A stretch of DNA of 64,000 nt from Bacillota bacterium (GCA_033549065.1 JAWSUE010000002.1:1-64000), one strand, 5' to 3'; shown: positions 1-9,033, counted from the first letter of the stretch. Numbers and translations are program-made. Notes: generated by a model from the letters alone, not told the origin.

Positions 1-1563
1 AGGTTCACTGACCGCTAAACCGATCGACATGCTAAAAGGTGGACCAGTGGTTTTTTGCCGGTTGTGTTCTTCAATTTTGTGATGTATTCTTTCAACCATC
101 CTCTGGCCTACCTCCAGTGTGGTGTTGGGTAAAACAACAGCGAATTCATCTCCACCGACCCGGGCCAGGATGTCTGAGGTGCGCAGGGCGCTTTTTAAGA
201 GTTCCGCCCCGGTTTTCAGGAAGTTGTCGCCCTCACTGTGGCCCAGGGTGTCGTTAATCAGCTTCAGTCCATCGATGTCGGCCGAGATAACCGCAATCGG
301 ATGCTCGCGCGAACTATCCAACCTTTTCAGCTCGTTTTCATAATAACGCCGGTTGTAGAGGCCGGTCAGCTGGTCGTGAAAACCGATATATTGCAGTATA
401 GCCTCGTGACTCTTTCGTTCCGTAACATCACGGACTATGGAGACTACTTCGATATCACCGATTGGTGCCAGGCGGGCTTCGAGGAACAGCTTAGATCCTT
501 TCGCTTCGTAACTGTATTCGAAAACCTGCATCTCGCCGCTATCAAGAGCTTTATTAATGCCTGCCATAAGCTTTTGGGCGATGGGTGTGGGCAGGGTTTC
601 GAACATAGTTTTACCGATCAGCCTGTTTTGCTGGTAAAGACTGTGTGATTTGGCATGCAGCATTGTTTCATCCTTGACAACTGCTTCGAGGTAAACCCCT
701 TTCCGGTTGAAGCGGAAAAGCAGGTCCGGAATCGCTTTGATCAGGGCTTGGCTGCGCATTTCACTTTCGCGCAAATCCTTTTCAACTTTCTTCTGTTCAC
801 TAATATCGCGGGTTATGCCCAGCAAACCGGTTATATTTCCAGCATCGTCTCTCAAAAAAGATATATGCATGGCCACCCAGATAATACTCCCGTCTGCCCT
901 GTAATGCTCTACTTCAATTAGACGGGACCGCTTCTTGTCGCTTGCCGGATTCGTTTCTTTTTCAATTTCTTCCTGCATTAATAAGATTACCTTTTCCAGA
1001 CTATCCGGTGTAAGTTTTTGGTCCAAGTTTTTACTCATATGCTCACTGGCCGATTCCCCTAGCATTATTTCAACCGATGGGCTTACGTATATTGTTTCCA
1101 GGTTCTTATCTGCAATCCAAATAACATCTGTGATATTTTCAAGTATTTGCCGGTAATTTTCCTCATTCTGCCTATGGATTTCTTCTGCTTGCTTGCACTC
1201 GGTGATGTCATGGAAGACGGTGGCAAAATAGCCGGTTTTAACGCTGTAGACACTCACGTCGTACCAGCGGTTGAGCGGTTCGGAGTAGTTCTCGAAGCTG
1301 GCAGGTTTACTGCTCAGAGCTAACTTGCCGTAGATGTCGATCAAGTCAAAGCCTGATTTTCTTATTTCCGGCAATACTTCAGTCATCTTTTTACCGATCA
1401 CTTTTTCTCTTTTTAGCCCGGTCATCTCTTCGAAGGCAGCATTGATCTTAAGAAAGATGTAGTCTATCGGGGCGCCTTCATTGTCTGTGACGACCTGGTG
1501 GTAGGCGAAGGCGTCAGGCAGGTTCTCAAGCAAAAGGCGATACTTCTCCTTATCCTGTTTCAT
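1..1563 (-). CDS. PAS-PAS-PAS-GGDEF diguanylate cyclase (3' end outside window)
   Basis: The reverse strand is open from an ATG at 1563 to the window edge (521 codons, no stop reached), so the C-terminus is missing. Three PAS-like sensor segments can be read (about residues 5-120, 130-250 and 260-375), each ending in a typical junction such as ITRDISEQKK or VRDVTERKSH. A GGDEF domain follows from about residue 380, with the literal GGDEF signature at residues 470-474 (142-156 in the DNA). An RTSD (RxxD) inhibitory site lies five residues upstream of it. No transmembrane segment is visible, so this is probably a cytosolic sensor that makes cyclic di-GMP, with product inhibition. A GGGAGA ribosome binding site precedes the ATG. 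An EAL or HD-GYP output domain could follow beyond the edge. The input signals are unknown. Confidence 0.9.
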   Translation of the reverse strand, partial: MKQDKEKYRLLLENLPDAFAYHQVVTDNEGAPIDYIFLKINAAFEEMTGLKREKVIGKKMTEVLPEIRKSGFDLIDIYGKLALSSKPASFENYSEPLNRWYDVSVYSVKTGYFATVFHDITECKQAEEIHRQNEENYRQILENITDVIWIADKNLETIYVSPSVEIMLGESASEHMSKNLDQKLTPDSLEKVILLMQEEIEKETNPASDKKRSRLIEVEHYRADGSIIWVAMHISFLRDDAGNITGLLGITRDISEQKKVEKDLRESEMRSQALIKAIPDLLFRFNRKGVYLEAVVKDETMLHAKSHSLYQQNRLIGKTMFETLPTPIAQKLMAGINKALDSGEMQVFEYSYEAKGSKLFLEARLAPIGDIEVVSIVRDVTERKSHEAILQYIGFHDQLTGLYNRRYYENELKRLDSSREHPIAVISADIDGLKLINDTLGHSEGDNFLKTGAELLKSALRTSDILARVGGDEFAVVLPNTTLEVGQRMVERIHHKIEEHNRQKTTGPPFSMSIGLAVSEP

Positions 1564-1972
1564 AAAAATCGTCTCCCGACCATTTAAAAATCTAAAGATG
1601 CAAAATTTGGCCTCACAAGGCGTTTAGGCAGACTATTTTGCAGCTTGCAGCGGTTTAATTTGTTTTGTTTAACCATTACGATTTTCAAAAACTAATTTAC
1701 TGTTGTATTACTGATCCCCCATAGATGGCCGCTGCTGATTCAATTGCAATGGCTTGTTCCCGTCAGACAGCATAATGGCAGCAAATAACATATAGTTTTA
1801 TGAGATTTATTCTTTAGGTATGTCACAAAATTACCTTAACATTTTACAGAATATTTTGCAAGAACGCTTCAGATGAAACGGTAAGACAATGAGATTAGAG
1901 ATGTAAATGTATCTATATTTGGAGTAAACATGGCAGGATAAGATTAAACTTTGTTGAATAACTACTTTCAGG
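1564..1972. other. gene-free intergenic stretch
   Basis: This AT-rich stretch separates the leftward PAS-GGDEF gene from the rightward M16 peptidase pair and must hold both promoters. No convincing coding frame was found. Several TATAAT-like and TTTACA-like hexamers occur, but none pair at good spacing, so no promoter is called. Confidence 0.5.
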
Positions 1973-2015
1973 CGTCCGGAGCCGGCCGGTCGGCTCCGCA
2001 GGACGTATTTTTATT
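1973..2015 (+). terminator. terminator-like hairpin in the leader of the M16 pair
   Basis: CGTCC (1973-1977) plus GGAGCCG (1978-1984) pair with CGGCTCC (1991-1997) and GGACG (2001-2005), leaving a six-base loop and a three-base bulge. TATTTTTATT follows. The shape is that of an intrinsic terminator, yet it ends directly at the ribosome binding site of the next gene and no + strand gene lies upstream. It is therefore either a leader attenuator or a structured 5' UTR. It also argues against translation starting upstream of it. Confidence 0.6.
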
Positions 2016-2031
2016 AAAGGGAGGTTTTTGT

Positions 2032-3327
2032 TTGCAGACAACATATTCATCTCACTTCTTGCCGAACGGAATCAGGCTTATCTTTATGCCGACAAGGAAA
2101 TTCAAGACTATCACGACTGGCCTCTTTTTGCACCAGGATCTAACTGCAGAAAATGCGGCCTATAATGCTTTGCTACCTGCTGTGCTTGAAAAAGGCTGCC
2201 GTTTATACCCTGATTTTTTAACCCTGCAGCGTGAACTCGAGAATTTATACGGTGCCGATCTCGATACTGATGTTATTAAAAGCGGAGAAAAGCATATATT
2301 ATCTTTTATGCTTGAATCTGCCCATGACCATTACCTGGGAGAAAATTTTGACCTGTTAAAAAAGGGGATGTCCCTTCTCGGTTCAGTTGTGGGCGATCCT
2401 TTAATCGTTGAGGAGGCTTTTCAGGCAGATATTGTCAAGCAGGAAAAGAACCAGCTGATTAAAGATATTAAAGCCCTGCTTAATGATAAAACCGCCTATG
2501 CAGTTGAACGCTGTCTCTCGCTTATGTGTGCTGAAGAGCGATTTGGCATATATAAACTGGGGCGGATTGAGGATTACAAAAACATCGACGGGGCAAATCT
2601 TTACCGTTATTACGGTGATTTATTATTTCGCAATCCCCTGGATCTCTATATTGTTGGTGATTTAGAGGAAGAGAGGGTTATCGATGTAGCGAGAGAAATC
2701 TTCAGCTTTCAGCGCAGTGAGGATATTGCAGAGATTCAGGATACTGAATTTAAATATTCTCCAAAAGAATTAAAAGTGCATGAGGAATCGATGAATGTTA
2801 ACCAGACAAAACTGGTCATCGGTTTCCGCACCGGTACCGGGTTCAGGGATGAACTTTACTGTCCTCTTCTGGTCTACAGTGGGATGCTCGGAGGATTCCC
2901 CCATTCCAAACTGTTCATGAAAGTGCGGGAAGAAGCAGGTCTTGCCTATTATATTCATACCCGTCTTGAACAGCATAAAGGATTGATGGTTATATCAGCC
3001 GGGATAAACTATGCTGATAAAGATAAGGCACAGGAAATCATAGATAAGCAGCTGGAAGACATGGTTAAAGGCAATATTACTGATGCTGAACTGAACAATA
3101 CCAAGCGGGGCCTTGTCAACCAGCTTTTGTCACGCCTGGACAGCCCGAACCAGCTAATCAGTATCCATTTTGACGGAGTTGTCGGGGGTCGGATCTATAT
3201 GATTGAAGAACTGATCCGGGGAATTGAGGCAGTTGTTCCGGAAGATATCATGGCGGTGGCAGAGAGAGTCAAACCCGAGTTGGTTTACCTGTTGAAGCCC
3301 CGGGAAGGAGAAGTAAATAATGGATAG
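2032..3327 (+). CDS. M16 peptidase-like protein, YmfF type (non-catalytic partner)
   Basis: This is a 431-residue protein of the M16 (pitrilysin/processing peptidase) fold. The start chosen is TTG at 2032, 8 bases after AAAGGGAGG (2016-2024). The in-frame TTG at 1951 would place coding sequence inside the hairpin at 1973-2015 and has no ribosome binding site. The N-terminal half reads as an M16 domain (HFLPNGIRLIFMPTRKFKT) but has no HxxEH zinc motif where one is expected (NAAYNALLPAVLEKG). The second half carries the typical C-terminal M16 features, such as GMLGGFPHSKLFMKVREEAG. It overlaps the next gene, which has the zinc motif, by 8 bases. In this family, catalytic and non-catalytic subunits commonly pair, so a heterodimeric protease is inferred. 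The substrate is unknown. Confidence 0.85.
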   Translation: MQTTYSSHFLPNGIRLIFMPTRKFKTITTGLFLHQDLTAENAAYNALLPAVLEKGCRLYPDFLTLQRELENLYGADLDTDVIKSGEKHILSFMLESAHDHYLGENFDLLKKGMSLLGSVVGDPLIVEEAFQADIVKQEKNQLIKDIKALLNDKTAYAVERCLSLMCAEERFGIYKLGRIEDYKNIDGANLYRYYGDLLFRNPLDLYIVGDLEEERVIDVAREIFSFQRSEDIAEIQDTEFKYSPKELKVHEESMNVNQTKLVIGFRTGTGFRDELYCPLLVYSGMLGGFPHSKLFMKVREEAGLAYYIHTRLEQHKGLMVISAGINYADKDKAQEIIDKQLEDMVKGNITDAELNNTKRGLVNQLLSRLDSPNQLISIHFDGVVGGRIYMIEELIRGIEAVVPEDIMAVAERVKPELVYLLKPREGEVNNG

Positions 3328-4621
3328 TTACAGGCTGATAGAAAACCGGGCGCTGAAGGAGACCCTGCATCATTACCGGGTTTACCCGGGGATGGATGTC
3401 TATGTTTTGCCCAGGCCCGGATATAATAAAAAGTATGCCATATTCTCAACCCGTTTTGGCTCTATTGATTACCGGTTCAGGGTGGAGCCGGAAGAAGAAA
3501 TCACCAGGGTGCCGGATGGTGTAGCCCATTTTTTGGAGCACAAACTTTTTGAAGATGAAGAGGGCAACGTTTTCGATCGCTTTGCTGCCCTTGGTGCTTC
3601 GGCCAACGCCTTTACATCATTTACCCAGACCACATATCTTTTTTCCTGTACCGCCAACTTTGAAGAAAACCTTCAACTCCTGCTCGACTTTGTGCAGGAA
3701 CCGTACTTTACCTATCAAACGGTACTAAAAGAACAGGCGATAATTGGCCAGGAGATCAAGATGTACAGAGATCACCCGCAATGGCGAGTCTATTTCAACC
3801 TCCTGGATGCCCTCTACAGCAAGCACCCCGTCCGTAAGGACATTGCCGGTACAGAAAAAAGCATTGCCAGGATAACCCCTGAGCTTCTTCACCGCTGCTA
3901 TAACACTTTTTATCATCCCAGTAATATGGCAGTTTTCGTCGTAGGAGATCTTGACCCCGAAGGAGTTGCCAAACAGGTTGAAGATAATCTTGCAGCTAGG
4001 AATTACGGGCAGATGGGTGCGATCGTCCGTTATTTTCCACGGGAGCCAAGACAGGTTAATAAAGAGAGGGTTGAACTTGAACTGGTTGTTTCCGAGCCAA
4101 TTCTCTATCTCGGTTATAAAGATATTGTTGCCGAAAAACTGCATGGAAGTGATCTGCTGCGGCGGGACATATTGATGGAACTTGTGCTTGACATATTATT
4201 CGGAACCAGTGAATCGCTGTACAATGAACTTTACCGGGAAGATTTGATCGATGAAAGTTTTGGAGCCGAATATACGGCCGAGAGCACCTATGGCTATACC
4301 ATGATCGGGGGAGAAACGAAAGACCCCGATCTTCTAATCCAGCGAATTCAAAATGCCATAGAAAAAGTCAGAAAAAACGGCATTACCGAAGAGCAGTTCG
4401 AACGACACCGCCGCAAAACACTCGGCGGCTATATCCGGCGCTTCAATTCCCTGGAATTCATCGCCAACAATTTTCTGGCTTACCTCTTCCGGGGCACCGA
4501 TCTATTTGAACTGCCCTTAATCCTGAATGAAGTGAGAATGGAAGAGGCGATGGCCCTGATCGAAGAAAACCTCGATCCATCCCGCTGCGCCACCTCAATA
4601 ATTTGGGGACACATTAGTTAA
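3320..4621 (+). CDS. M16 family zinc metallopeptidase, YmfH type (catalytic subunit)
   Basis: This 433-residue M16 peptidase has the inverted zinc motif HFLEH at residues 70-74 (H70, E73, H74) and a likely third ligand Glu near residue 145 in QEIKMYRDHP. The C-terminal half holds the second M16 domain. The ATG overlaps the 3' end of the preceding non-catalytic partner, which implies translational coupling. In Bacillus the equivalent pair is ymfF-ymfH; other relatives process peptides such as subtilosin (AlbE/AlbF), and no precursor peptide gene is visible here. The last eight codons and the stop lie within the left arm of the inverted-repeat element at 4597-4769, so the native C-terminus may have been altered by that insertion. 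Confidence 0.88.
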   Translation: MDSYRLIENRALKETLHHYRVYPGMDVYVLPRPGYNKKYAIFSTRFGSIDYRFRVEPEEEITRVPDGVAHFLEHKLFEDEEGNVFDRFAALGASANAFTSFTQTTYLFSCTANFEENLQLLLDFVQEPYFTYQTVLKEQAIIGQEIKMYRDHPQWRVYFNLLDALYSKHPVRKDIAGTEKSIARITPELLHRCYNTFYHPSNMAVFVVGDLDPEGVAKQVEDNLAARNYGQMGAIVRYFPREPRQVNKERVELELVVSEPILYLGYKDIVAEKLHGSDLLRRDILMELVLDILFGTSESLYNELYREDLIDESFGAEYTAESTYGYTMIGGETKDPDLLIQRIQNAIEKVRKNGITEEQFERHRRKTLGGYIRRFNSLEFIANNFLAYLFRGTDLFELPLILNEVRMEEAMALIEENLDPSRCATSIIWGHIS

Positions 4622-4769
4622 TTATATTTTCCAAAAATTTAAACCCTAATTTACCCTAATTGCCAAATAGCCCTGGCCTTTTATTGAGACTGGGGCTTAT
4701 TATTTTTGGGCAGAAAAGAGAGACTAATTGTCAGAAAATAAAATTAACTAATGTGTCCCGAAAATTATT
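4597..4769. repeat. MITE-like inverted-repeat element
   Basis: GGGACACATTAGTTAATT (4606-4623) recurs as its exact reverse complement at 4742-4759. With one gap and one mismatch the arms extend outward through AATAATTT (4597-4604) and AAAATTATT (4761-4769), giving arms of about 27 bases. Nested pairs lie inside: CCAAAAAT (4631-4638) with ATTTTTGG (4702-4709), and AGCCC (4669-4673) with GGGCT (4693-4697). The whole could fold into one long hairpin. It encodes nothing, has no U-tract at its end, and looks like a miniature inverted-repeat element rather than a terminator. Confidence 0.6.
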
Positions 4770-4775
4770 TTGAAG

Positions 4776-4804
4776 TTGATTTTTTTGGTGCGAGAGGTTA
4801 AAAT
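4776..4804 (+). promoter_or_regulatory. sigma-A-type promoter for the aminotransferase/reductase fusion gene
   Basis: TTGATT (4776-4781) and TAAAAT (4799-4804) are separated by exactly 17 bases. Transcription would start near 4811, just before the palindromes at 4816-4835. Confidence 0.65.
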
Positions 4805-4815
4805 AGGTCTATTGG

Positions 4816-4835
4816 TGTGCACATTATTGTGCACA
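4816..4835. promoter_or_regulatory. twin palindromic operator candidate
   Basis: Two copies of the self-complementary octamer TGTGCACA (4816-4823 and 4828-4835) are separated by TTAT, forming a 20-bp perfect palindrome. It lies between the predicted transcription start and the ribosome binding site (AGGAGG, 4843-4848), an ideal roadblock position for a dimeric repressor. The regulator is not identified; the TetR gene at 9624-10244 is one nearby candidate. Confidence 0.5.
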
Positions 4836-4855
4836 ATGCAACAGGAGGACTGACG

Positions 4856-7474
4856 ATGAATAAGTTTACACAATATGTTAACCCTTATTTGGGTGAGATG
4901 CTTGAAAACATCAAGCTCGATCAAAAATATGTCCGTGGTGAAGGTTGTTATCTCTATGATGATCTAGGTAACCGCTATCTCGACTGTATTGCTGCTTACG
5001 GGGCGCTGCCCTTCGGGCATAATCCCGAATTGATCTGGGAAGAGATCAATCGCTACCAGCAATCACAGGAGCCAAACTTTATCCAGCCTTCAGCTCTGGA
5101 TGCTGCCGGAGAGCTGGCCCGCAGGCTGGTTGAAGAGGCACCTGATGGGTTGGAATATGTTACTTTTACCAACAGTGGGACTGAAGCGGTGGAAGCGGCC
5201 ATAAAAATGTGCCGTTCCGCAAAGGGGCGCCCCGGGATCCTGGCTACAGAAAATAGTTTTCACGGTAAAACTTTCGGCGCTCTTTCAGCAACCGGTAATA
5301 AGGCTTACCAGTCCGTTTTCTATGCTCCTGCCGAGCATTTTCACCATATTCCCTATGGTGATATTGAAGCTCTGGAAAGTGAACTGTCTAAAAGAAAAGG
5401 TTATTACGCGGGCTTTTTGGTTGAACCGATCCAGGGCGAAGGCGGTATCATCGAACCTCCTGCCGGATATCTTCGAAAAGTTAAAGAAATATGTCAGGAT
5501 AATGGAGTCCTGGTTGTTTTTGATGAGATACAGACCGGTTTGGGTCGGACAGGAACTCTATTTGCCTGTGAACAGGAGGATATTGCTCCGGATGTAATGG
5601 TATTGGCCAAAGCATTGGGCGGTGGGCTTATCCCGATCGGCGCTTGTTTAAGCAGCGATAACGCCTATAACGAAGACTTTGCCCTGAAACATTCATCAAC
5701 TTTTGCCGGCAATTCTTTTGGCTGCCGGGTCGGTATAAAGGTGCTGGATATTCTCGATGCAAATAAAAAGCGCCTGCTTAAACAGGTCCGTGCGAATGGT
5801 CAGATATTTAAAGCAGGACTGGAAGATTTGAAAAATCAATATCCGCACTTGATCAAATCAATCCGTGGGCGCGGCCTGATGCTCGGGATCGAGTTCAACA
5901 TGGATCGGGAGCAATTTCCGGGCAGTCTGCTAGGTGTAATGGCTGAACAGGAGCTGCTTACACCGGCTATCTCGTCATATCTGCTTAATGTAGAGAAGGT
6001 AAGGGTAGCACCAACCCTGAACGGTAATGCTGTAATCCGCATCGAGCCGCCGCTAACCATTACGGAAGAACAATGTAAAGAAGCCTTGTCCGGTATAGCA
6101 TCCATGCTCAATATATTGAGTGAAAGGAATACGGCAAAATTTCTTGCTTACCTGGTTCGCCCGGAAGGCAAGGGTGATTTTGTTGAATTTACCCCATATC
6201 CGGCTCCTGATGTTGTTCCGAGCGGTAAACCTGATGAAGGGCGTTTTGCCTTCTTAATCCATGCCCTTGATCTGAAAAGCTACCCTCAGTTTGACAACAG
6301 CCTGAACTCATTCACCCAGCCTGAACTGGCCGATCTGACAGGACGGTTCAATGACCTGGTTGAACCATTCGTGGCCGGAAAAACCAGGATTCATTCAGCA
6401 TCAGGTAAGACTGCTTACGGAGAATTCATTGCCCTTTCAAGAACTACCGATGAATTTATTGATATGCCAAAAACCCAGGCAATGGCTGAACTGAAAGCTG
6501 CCGTAAAAATGGCCCGGGAAAGGGGAGCACAGATAGTAGGCCTCGGTGCTTTTACCGCCGTGGCCTCAATGGGTGGCCTTTACCTGAAGAATGAGGGTGT
6601 TCCGATCACTACCGGTAACAGTTATACAGTTGTTTCAGCAGTTGATGCGGTAAATACTGCCACGGAAAAACTGCAGATAGATCGATCCCAGACAACTGCA
6701 GCCATCGTCGGTGCAGCGGGGTCAATAGGCCGCGGGATATCCTTGCTTCTTTCAGAAACAGTACCGCGCCTGATTCTAATCGGTAACCCGAACAATCAGA
6801 CCTCCAGTGAGAGGCTCCACCTGGTTGCTGCAGAGATATACCGTTACCAGTCCGCTCTCCTTGAACAGGGACGGCCTCTGAAGCCCGGCAGTATGGGTCA
6901 ACTGCTGGCCGGATGTTCCGAATTGCCCAAACCAGATGCCCCGATGGATGCCTTCGAAGATTTTGTTGACGGCGAGGGAAACCGCCTGGGCTTGATCGAG
7001 TTCTCAACCGATATTGATGCGGTCCTGGCCCGGGCTGATATAGTTATCAGCGCCACAAGCGCGACTGAAAAAGTGATTCATGCCGGAAACCTGAAAACCG
7101 GAGCGATAGTCTGCGACATTTCCCGCCCGGCCAATGTCAGTGAAGAAGTCGACGCAGCCAGACCCGATGTCCTGGTTATCGACGGCGGGGTTGTCGAAGT
7201 GCCCGGTTTGCCATCATTCGGCTGGGATTTCGGTTTCGAACAGGGCTTGGCTTATGCCTGCATGGCTGAAACGATGATGCTTGCCCTGGAACAGCATTAC
7301 AAACACTATAGCCTCGGTTCATCAGGCGTAAATCTGGAGACAATCCTTCAAACCAGGTACTGGGCAACTGAACACGGTTTCAAACTGGCCAATTTCCGCA
7401 GTTTCAATCGTCCCTTGAGCGAAGATAGCTGGCAGACGCTGCTTAAAACACGTAAACAACTGGTCGCCCGATAA
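4856..7474 (+). CDS. fused class III aminotransferase / acyl-ACP-reductase-like dehydrogenase
   Basis: This 872-residue protein starts at ATG 4856, 7 bases after AGGAGG; the in-frame GTG at 4817 lies inside the operator palindrome. Residues about 1-420 are a complete class III PLP aminotransferase: SGTEAVEAAIKMCR for cofactor phosphate, FDEIQTGLGRTG with the PLP aspartate, and the Schiff-base lysine in LAKALGGG (Lys252). Residues about 440-870 resemble the long-chain acyl-ACP reductase of cyanobacteria: a GLGAFTAVASMGG segment, TTGNSYT, a Rossmann glycine motif AAIVGAAGSIGRG, GGVVEVPG, and ACMAETMML, whose Cys802 aligns by eye with the reductase's acyl-accepting cysteine. An acyl thioester could be reduced to an aldehyde and then transaminated to an amine, or the reverse. 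That coupling and the substrate are inference. Ornithine or 4-aminobutyrate aminotransferases are the alternative model for the first half. Confidence 0.82.
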   Translation: MNKFTQYVNPYLGEMLENIKLDQKYVRGEGCYLYDDLGNRYLDCIAAYGALPFGHNPELIWEEINRYQQSQEPNFIQPSALDAAGELARRLVEEAPDGLEYVTFTNSGTEAVEAAIKMCRSAKGRPGILATENSFHGKTFGALSATGNKAYQSVFYAPAEHFHHIPYGDIEALESELSKRKGYYAGFLVEPIQGEGGIIEPPAGYLRKVKEICQDNGVLVVFDEIQTGLGRTGTLFACEQEDIAPDVMVLAKALGGGLIPIGACLSSDNAYNEDFALKHSSTFAGNSFGCRVGIKVLDILDANKKRLLKQVRANGQIFKAGLEDLKNQYPHLIKSIRGRGLMLGIEFNMDREQFPGSLLGVMAEQELLTPAISSYLLNVEKVRVAPTLNGNAVIRIEPPLTITEEQCKEALSGIASMLNILSERNTAKFLAYLVRPEGKGDFVEFTPYPAPDVVPSGKPDEGRFAFLIHALDLKSYPQFDNSLNSFTQPELADLTGRFNDLVEPFVAGKTRIHSASGKTAYGEFIALSRTTDEFIDMPKTQAMAELKAAVKMARERGAQIVGLGAFTAVASMGGLYLKNEGVPITTGNSYTVVSAVDAVNTATEKLQIDRSQTTAAIVGAAGSIGRGISLLLSETVPRLILIGNPNNQTSSERLHLVAAEIYRYQSALLEQGRPLKPGSMGQLLAGCSELPKPDAPMDAFEDFVDGEGNRLGLIEFSTDIDAVLARADIVISATSATEKVIHAGNLKTGAIVCDISRPANVSEEVDAARPDVLVIDGGVVEVPGLPSFGWDFGFEQGLAYACMAETMMLALEQHYKHYSLGSSGVNLETILQTRYWATEHGFKLANFRSFNRPLSEDSWQTLLKTRKQLVAR

Positions 7475-7543
7475 AAATTATGTTAGAATAATCAGGTGCT
7501 GACCAATTATACTCGCTGATCAAGCTCTGAAGGGGTGGTTGTT

Positions 7544-9016
7544 GTGGAGAAAAAAGAAGGGCGCGAAAATAATGCCCGGGATAAGGATTTTGTAAAGGAA
7601 ATAACTCCAAAAGCTGTCGATTATTCCCAATGGTACATTGATGTAATCACAAAAACAAAAATGATGGACTATTCTCCGGTAAAGGGTTTCATGGCAATCC
7701 GTCCAGCTGGATATGCCATCTGGGAAAAGATCCAGGAACAGATGGACCGCCGATTCAAAGAAACCGGCCATCAGAATGCCTATTTCCCCCTGCTTATCCC
7801 CCAGAGCCTGCTGCAAAAGGAAGCCGAGCACGTCGAAGGGTTTGCGCCCGAAGTCGCCTGGGTTACAAAGGGAGGCGGCGAGGTGCTCACAGAGCCACTG
7901 CTTATTCGCCCCACTTCAGAGTCGATAATATGTGATTTCTACTCCCGCTGGGTTCAGTCATGGCGGGATCTGCCCATTCTGATCAACCAGTGGTGTAATG
8001 TTGTCCGCTGGGAGAAAGCTACCCGGCCATTCCTCCGCACTTCTGAATTTCTCTGGCAGGAAGGTCATACCTGCCATCGCACTGAAGAGGAAGCCGAGGC
8101 CGAAACCCTGCAGATGCTCAACGTCTATAAAGACTGTATAGAAGAGGAGATGGCCATCCCCGTTGTTGACGGCCGTAAAACGGAAAGAGAGAAATTCGCC
8201 GGTGCCCTGCGCACCTATTCCGTAGAAGCTCTGATGAGTGACGGGCGTGCGCTACAGGCCGGCACCTCGCACAACCTGGGACAGCATTTTGCAAAAGTAT
8301 TCGATATAACCTACCTTGACCAGGACGAACAGCTCAAATACGTATGGCAGACTTCCTGGGGTGTTTCAACCAGGTTGATCGGAGCCCTGATCATGGTTCA
8401 CGGTGATGACCGCGGACTTGTTCTGCCTCCACGATTGGCGCCGGTCCAGGTCGTAATTGTTCCCATCCTGACCAAGAAAGACCGTGAACGGGTTCTCGAG
8501 GCTGTTGTCAGACTTGAGGGTGAACTTAAGAAAAGTATCCGGGTTAAACTCGATGACCGGGAAGAGTATTCACCCGGCTGGAAGTATAATGAATGGGAAA
8601 TGAAGGGGGTTCCTCTCCGCATCGAAGTGGGTCCGAAAGATCTTGATAAAGGACACGTTGTTCTGGTCAGACGCGACACCGGTAAAAAAGAATTTGTTAA
8701 TCGGGAAGATCTGGCTGAATACCTACCCCGTTTACTGGAAGAGATTCAAAATGATATGCGCCAGAGAGCTCTTGATTTCCGTGAAGCAAATACTCGTAGC
8801 GGTGACGATTATGAAGAGTTTAAGCGGATCATGGAAGAGGAACGCGGTTTCTTTGTAGCATCCTGGTGCGGGGATGCGGAATGTGAGGAAAAGGTAAAAA
8901 TTGATACAAAAGCTACTATCCGTTGTCTTCCCTTCGGGATGAAACCGGAATATGATAAATGCATAGTCTGTGGAGAAAAAGCAGTCGAAGTAGCCTACTT
9001 TGCACGCGCCTATTAA
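7544..9016 (+). CDS. proS: prolyl-tRNA synthetase, short eukaryote/archaea-like form
   Basis: It charges tRNA-Pro with proline in the cytoplasm. It is 490 residues long from GTG 7544, which stands 8 bases after AAGGGG; the in-frame GTG at 7535 overlaps that ribosome binding site. Class II motifs are clear: motif 2 region RWEKATRPFLRTSEFLWQEG and motif 3 region HGDDRGLVLPPRLAP. The bacterial editing insertion is absent, and the C-terminal zinc-binding extension is present (SWCGDAECEEKV, then CLPFG and CIVCGEKAVEVAYFARAY at the end). This marks the eukaryote-like type found in a minority of bacteria, including several clostridia and Thermus. No T-box leader was seen in the 69 bases upstream. 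Confidence 0.95.
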   Translation: MEKKEGRENNARDKDFVKEITPKAVDYSQWYIDVITKTKMMDYSPVKGFMAIRPAGYAIWEKIQEQMDRRFKETGHQNAYFPLLIPQSLLQKEAEHVEGFAPEVAWVTKGGGEVLTEPLLIRPTSESIICDFYSRWVQSWRDLPILINQWCNVVRWEKATRPFLRTSEFLWQEGHTCHRTEEEAEAETLQMLNVYKDCIEEEMAIPVVDGRKTEREKFAGALRTYSVEALMSDGRALQAGTSHNLGQHFAKVFDITYLDQDEQLKYVWQTSWGVSTRLIGALIMVHGDDRGLVLPPRLAPVQVVIVPILTKKDRERVLEAVVRLEGELKKSIRVKLDDREEYSPGWKYNEWEMKGVPLRIEVGPKDLDKGHVVLVRRDTGKKEFVNREDLAEYLPRLLEEIQNDMRQRALDFREANTRSGDDYEEFKRIMEEERGFFVASWCGDAECEEKVKIDTKATIRCLPFGMKPEYDKCIVCGEKAVEVAYFARAY

Positions 9017-9033
9017 ATGAAGGAAGGACAATC

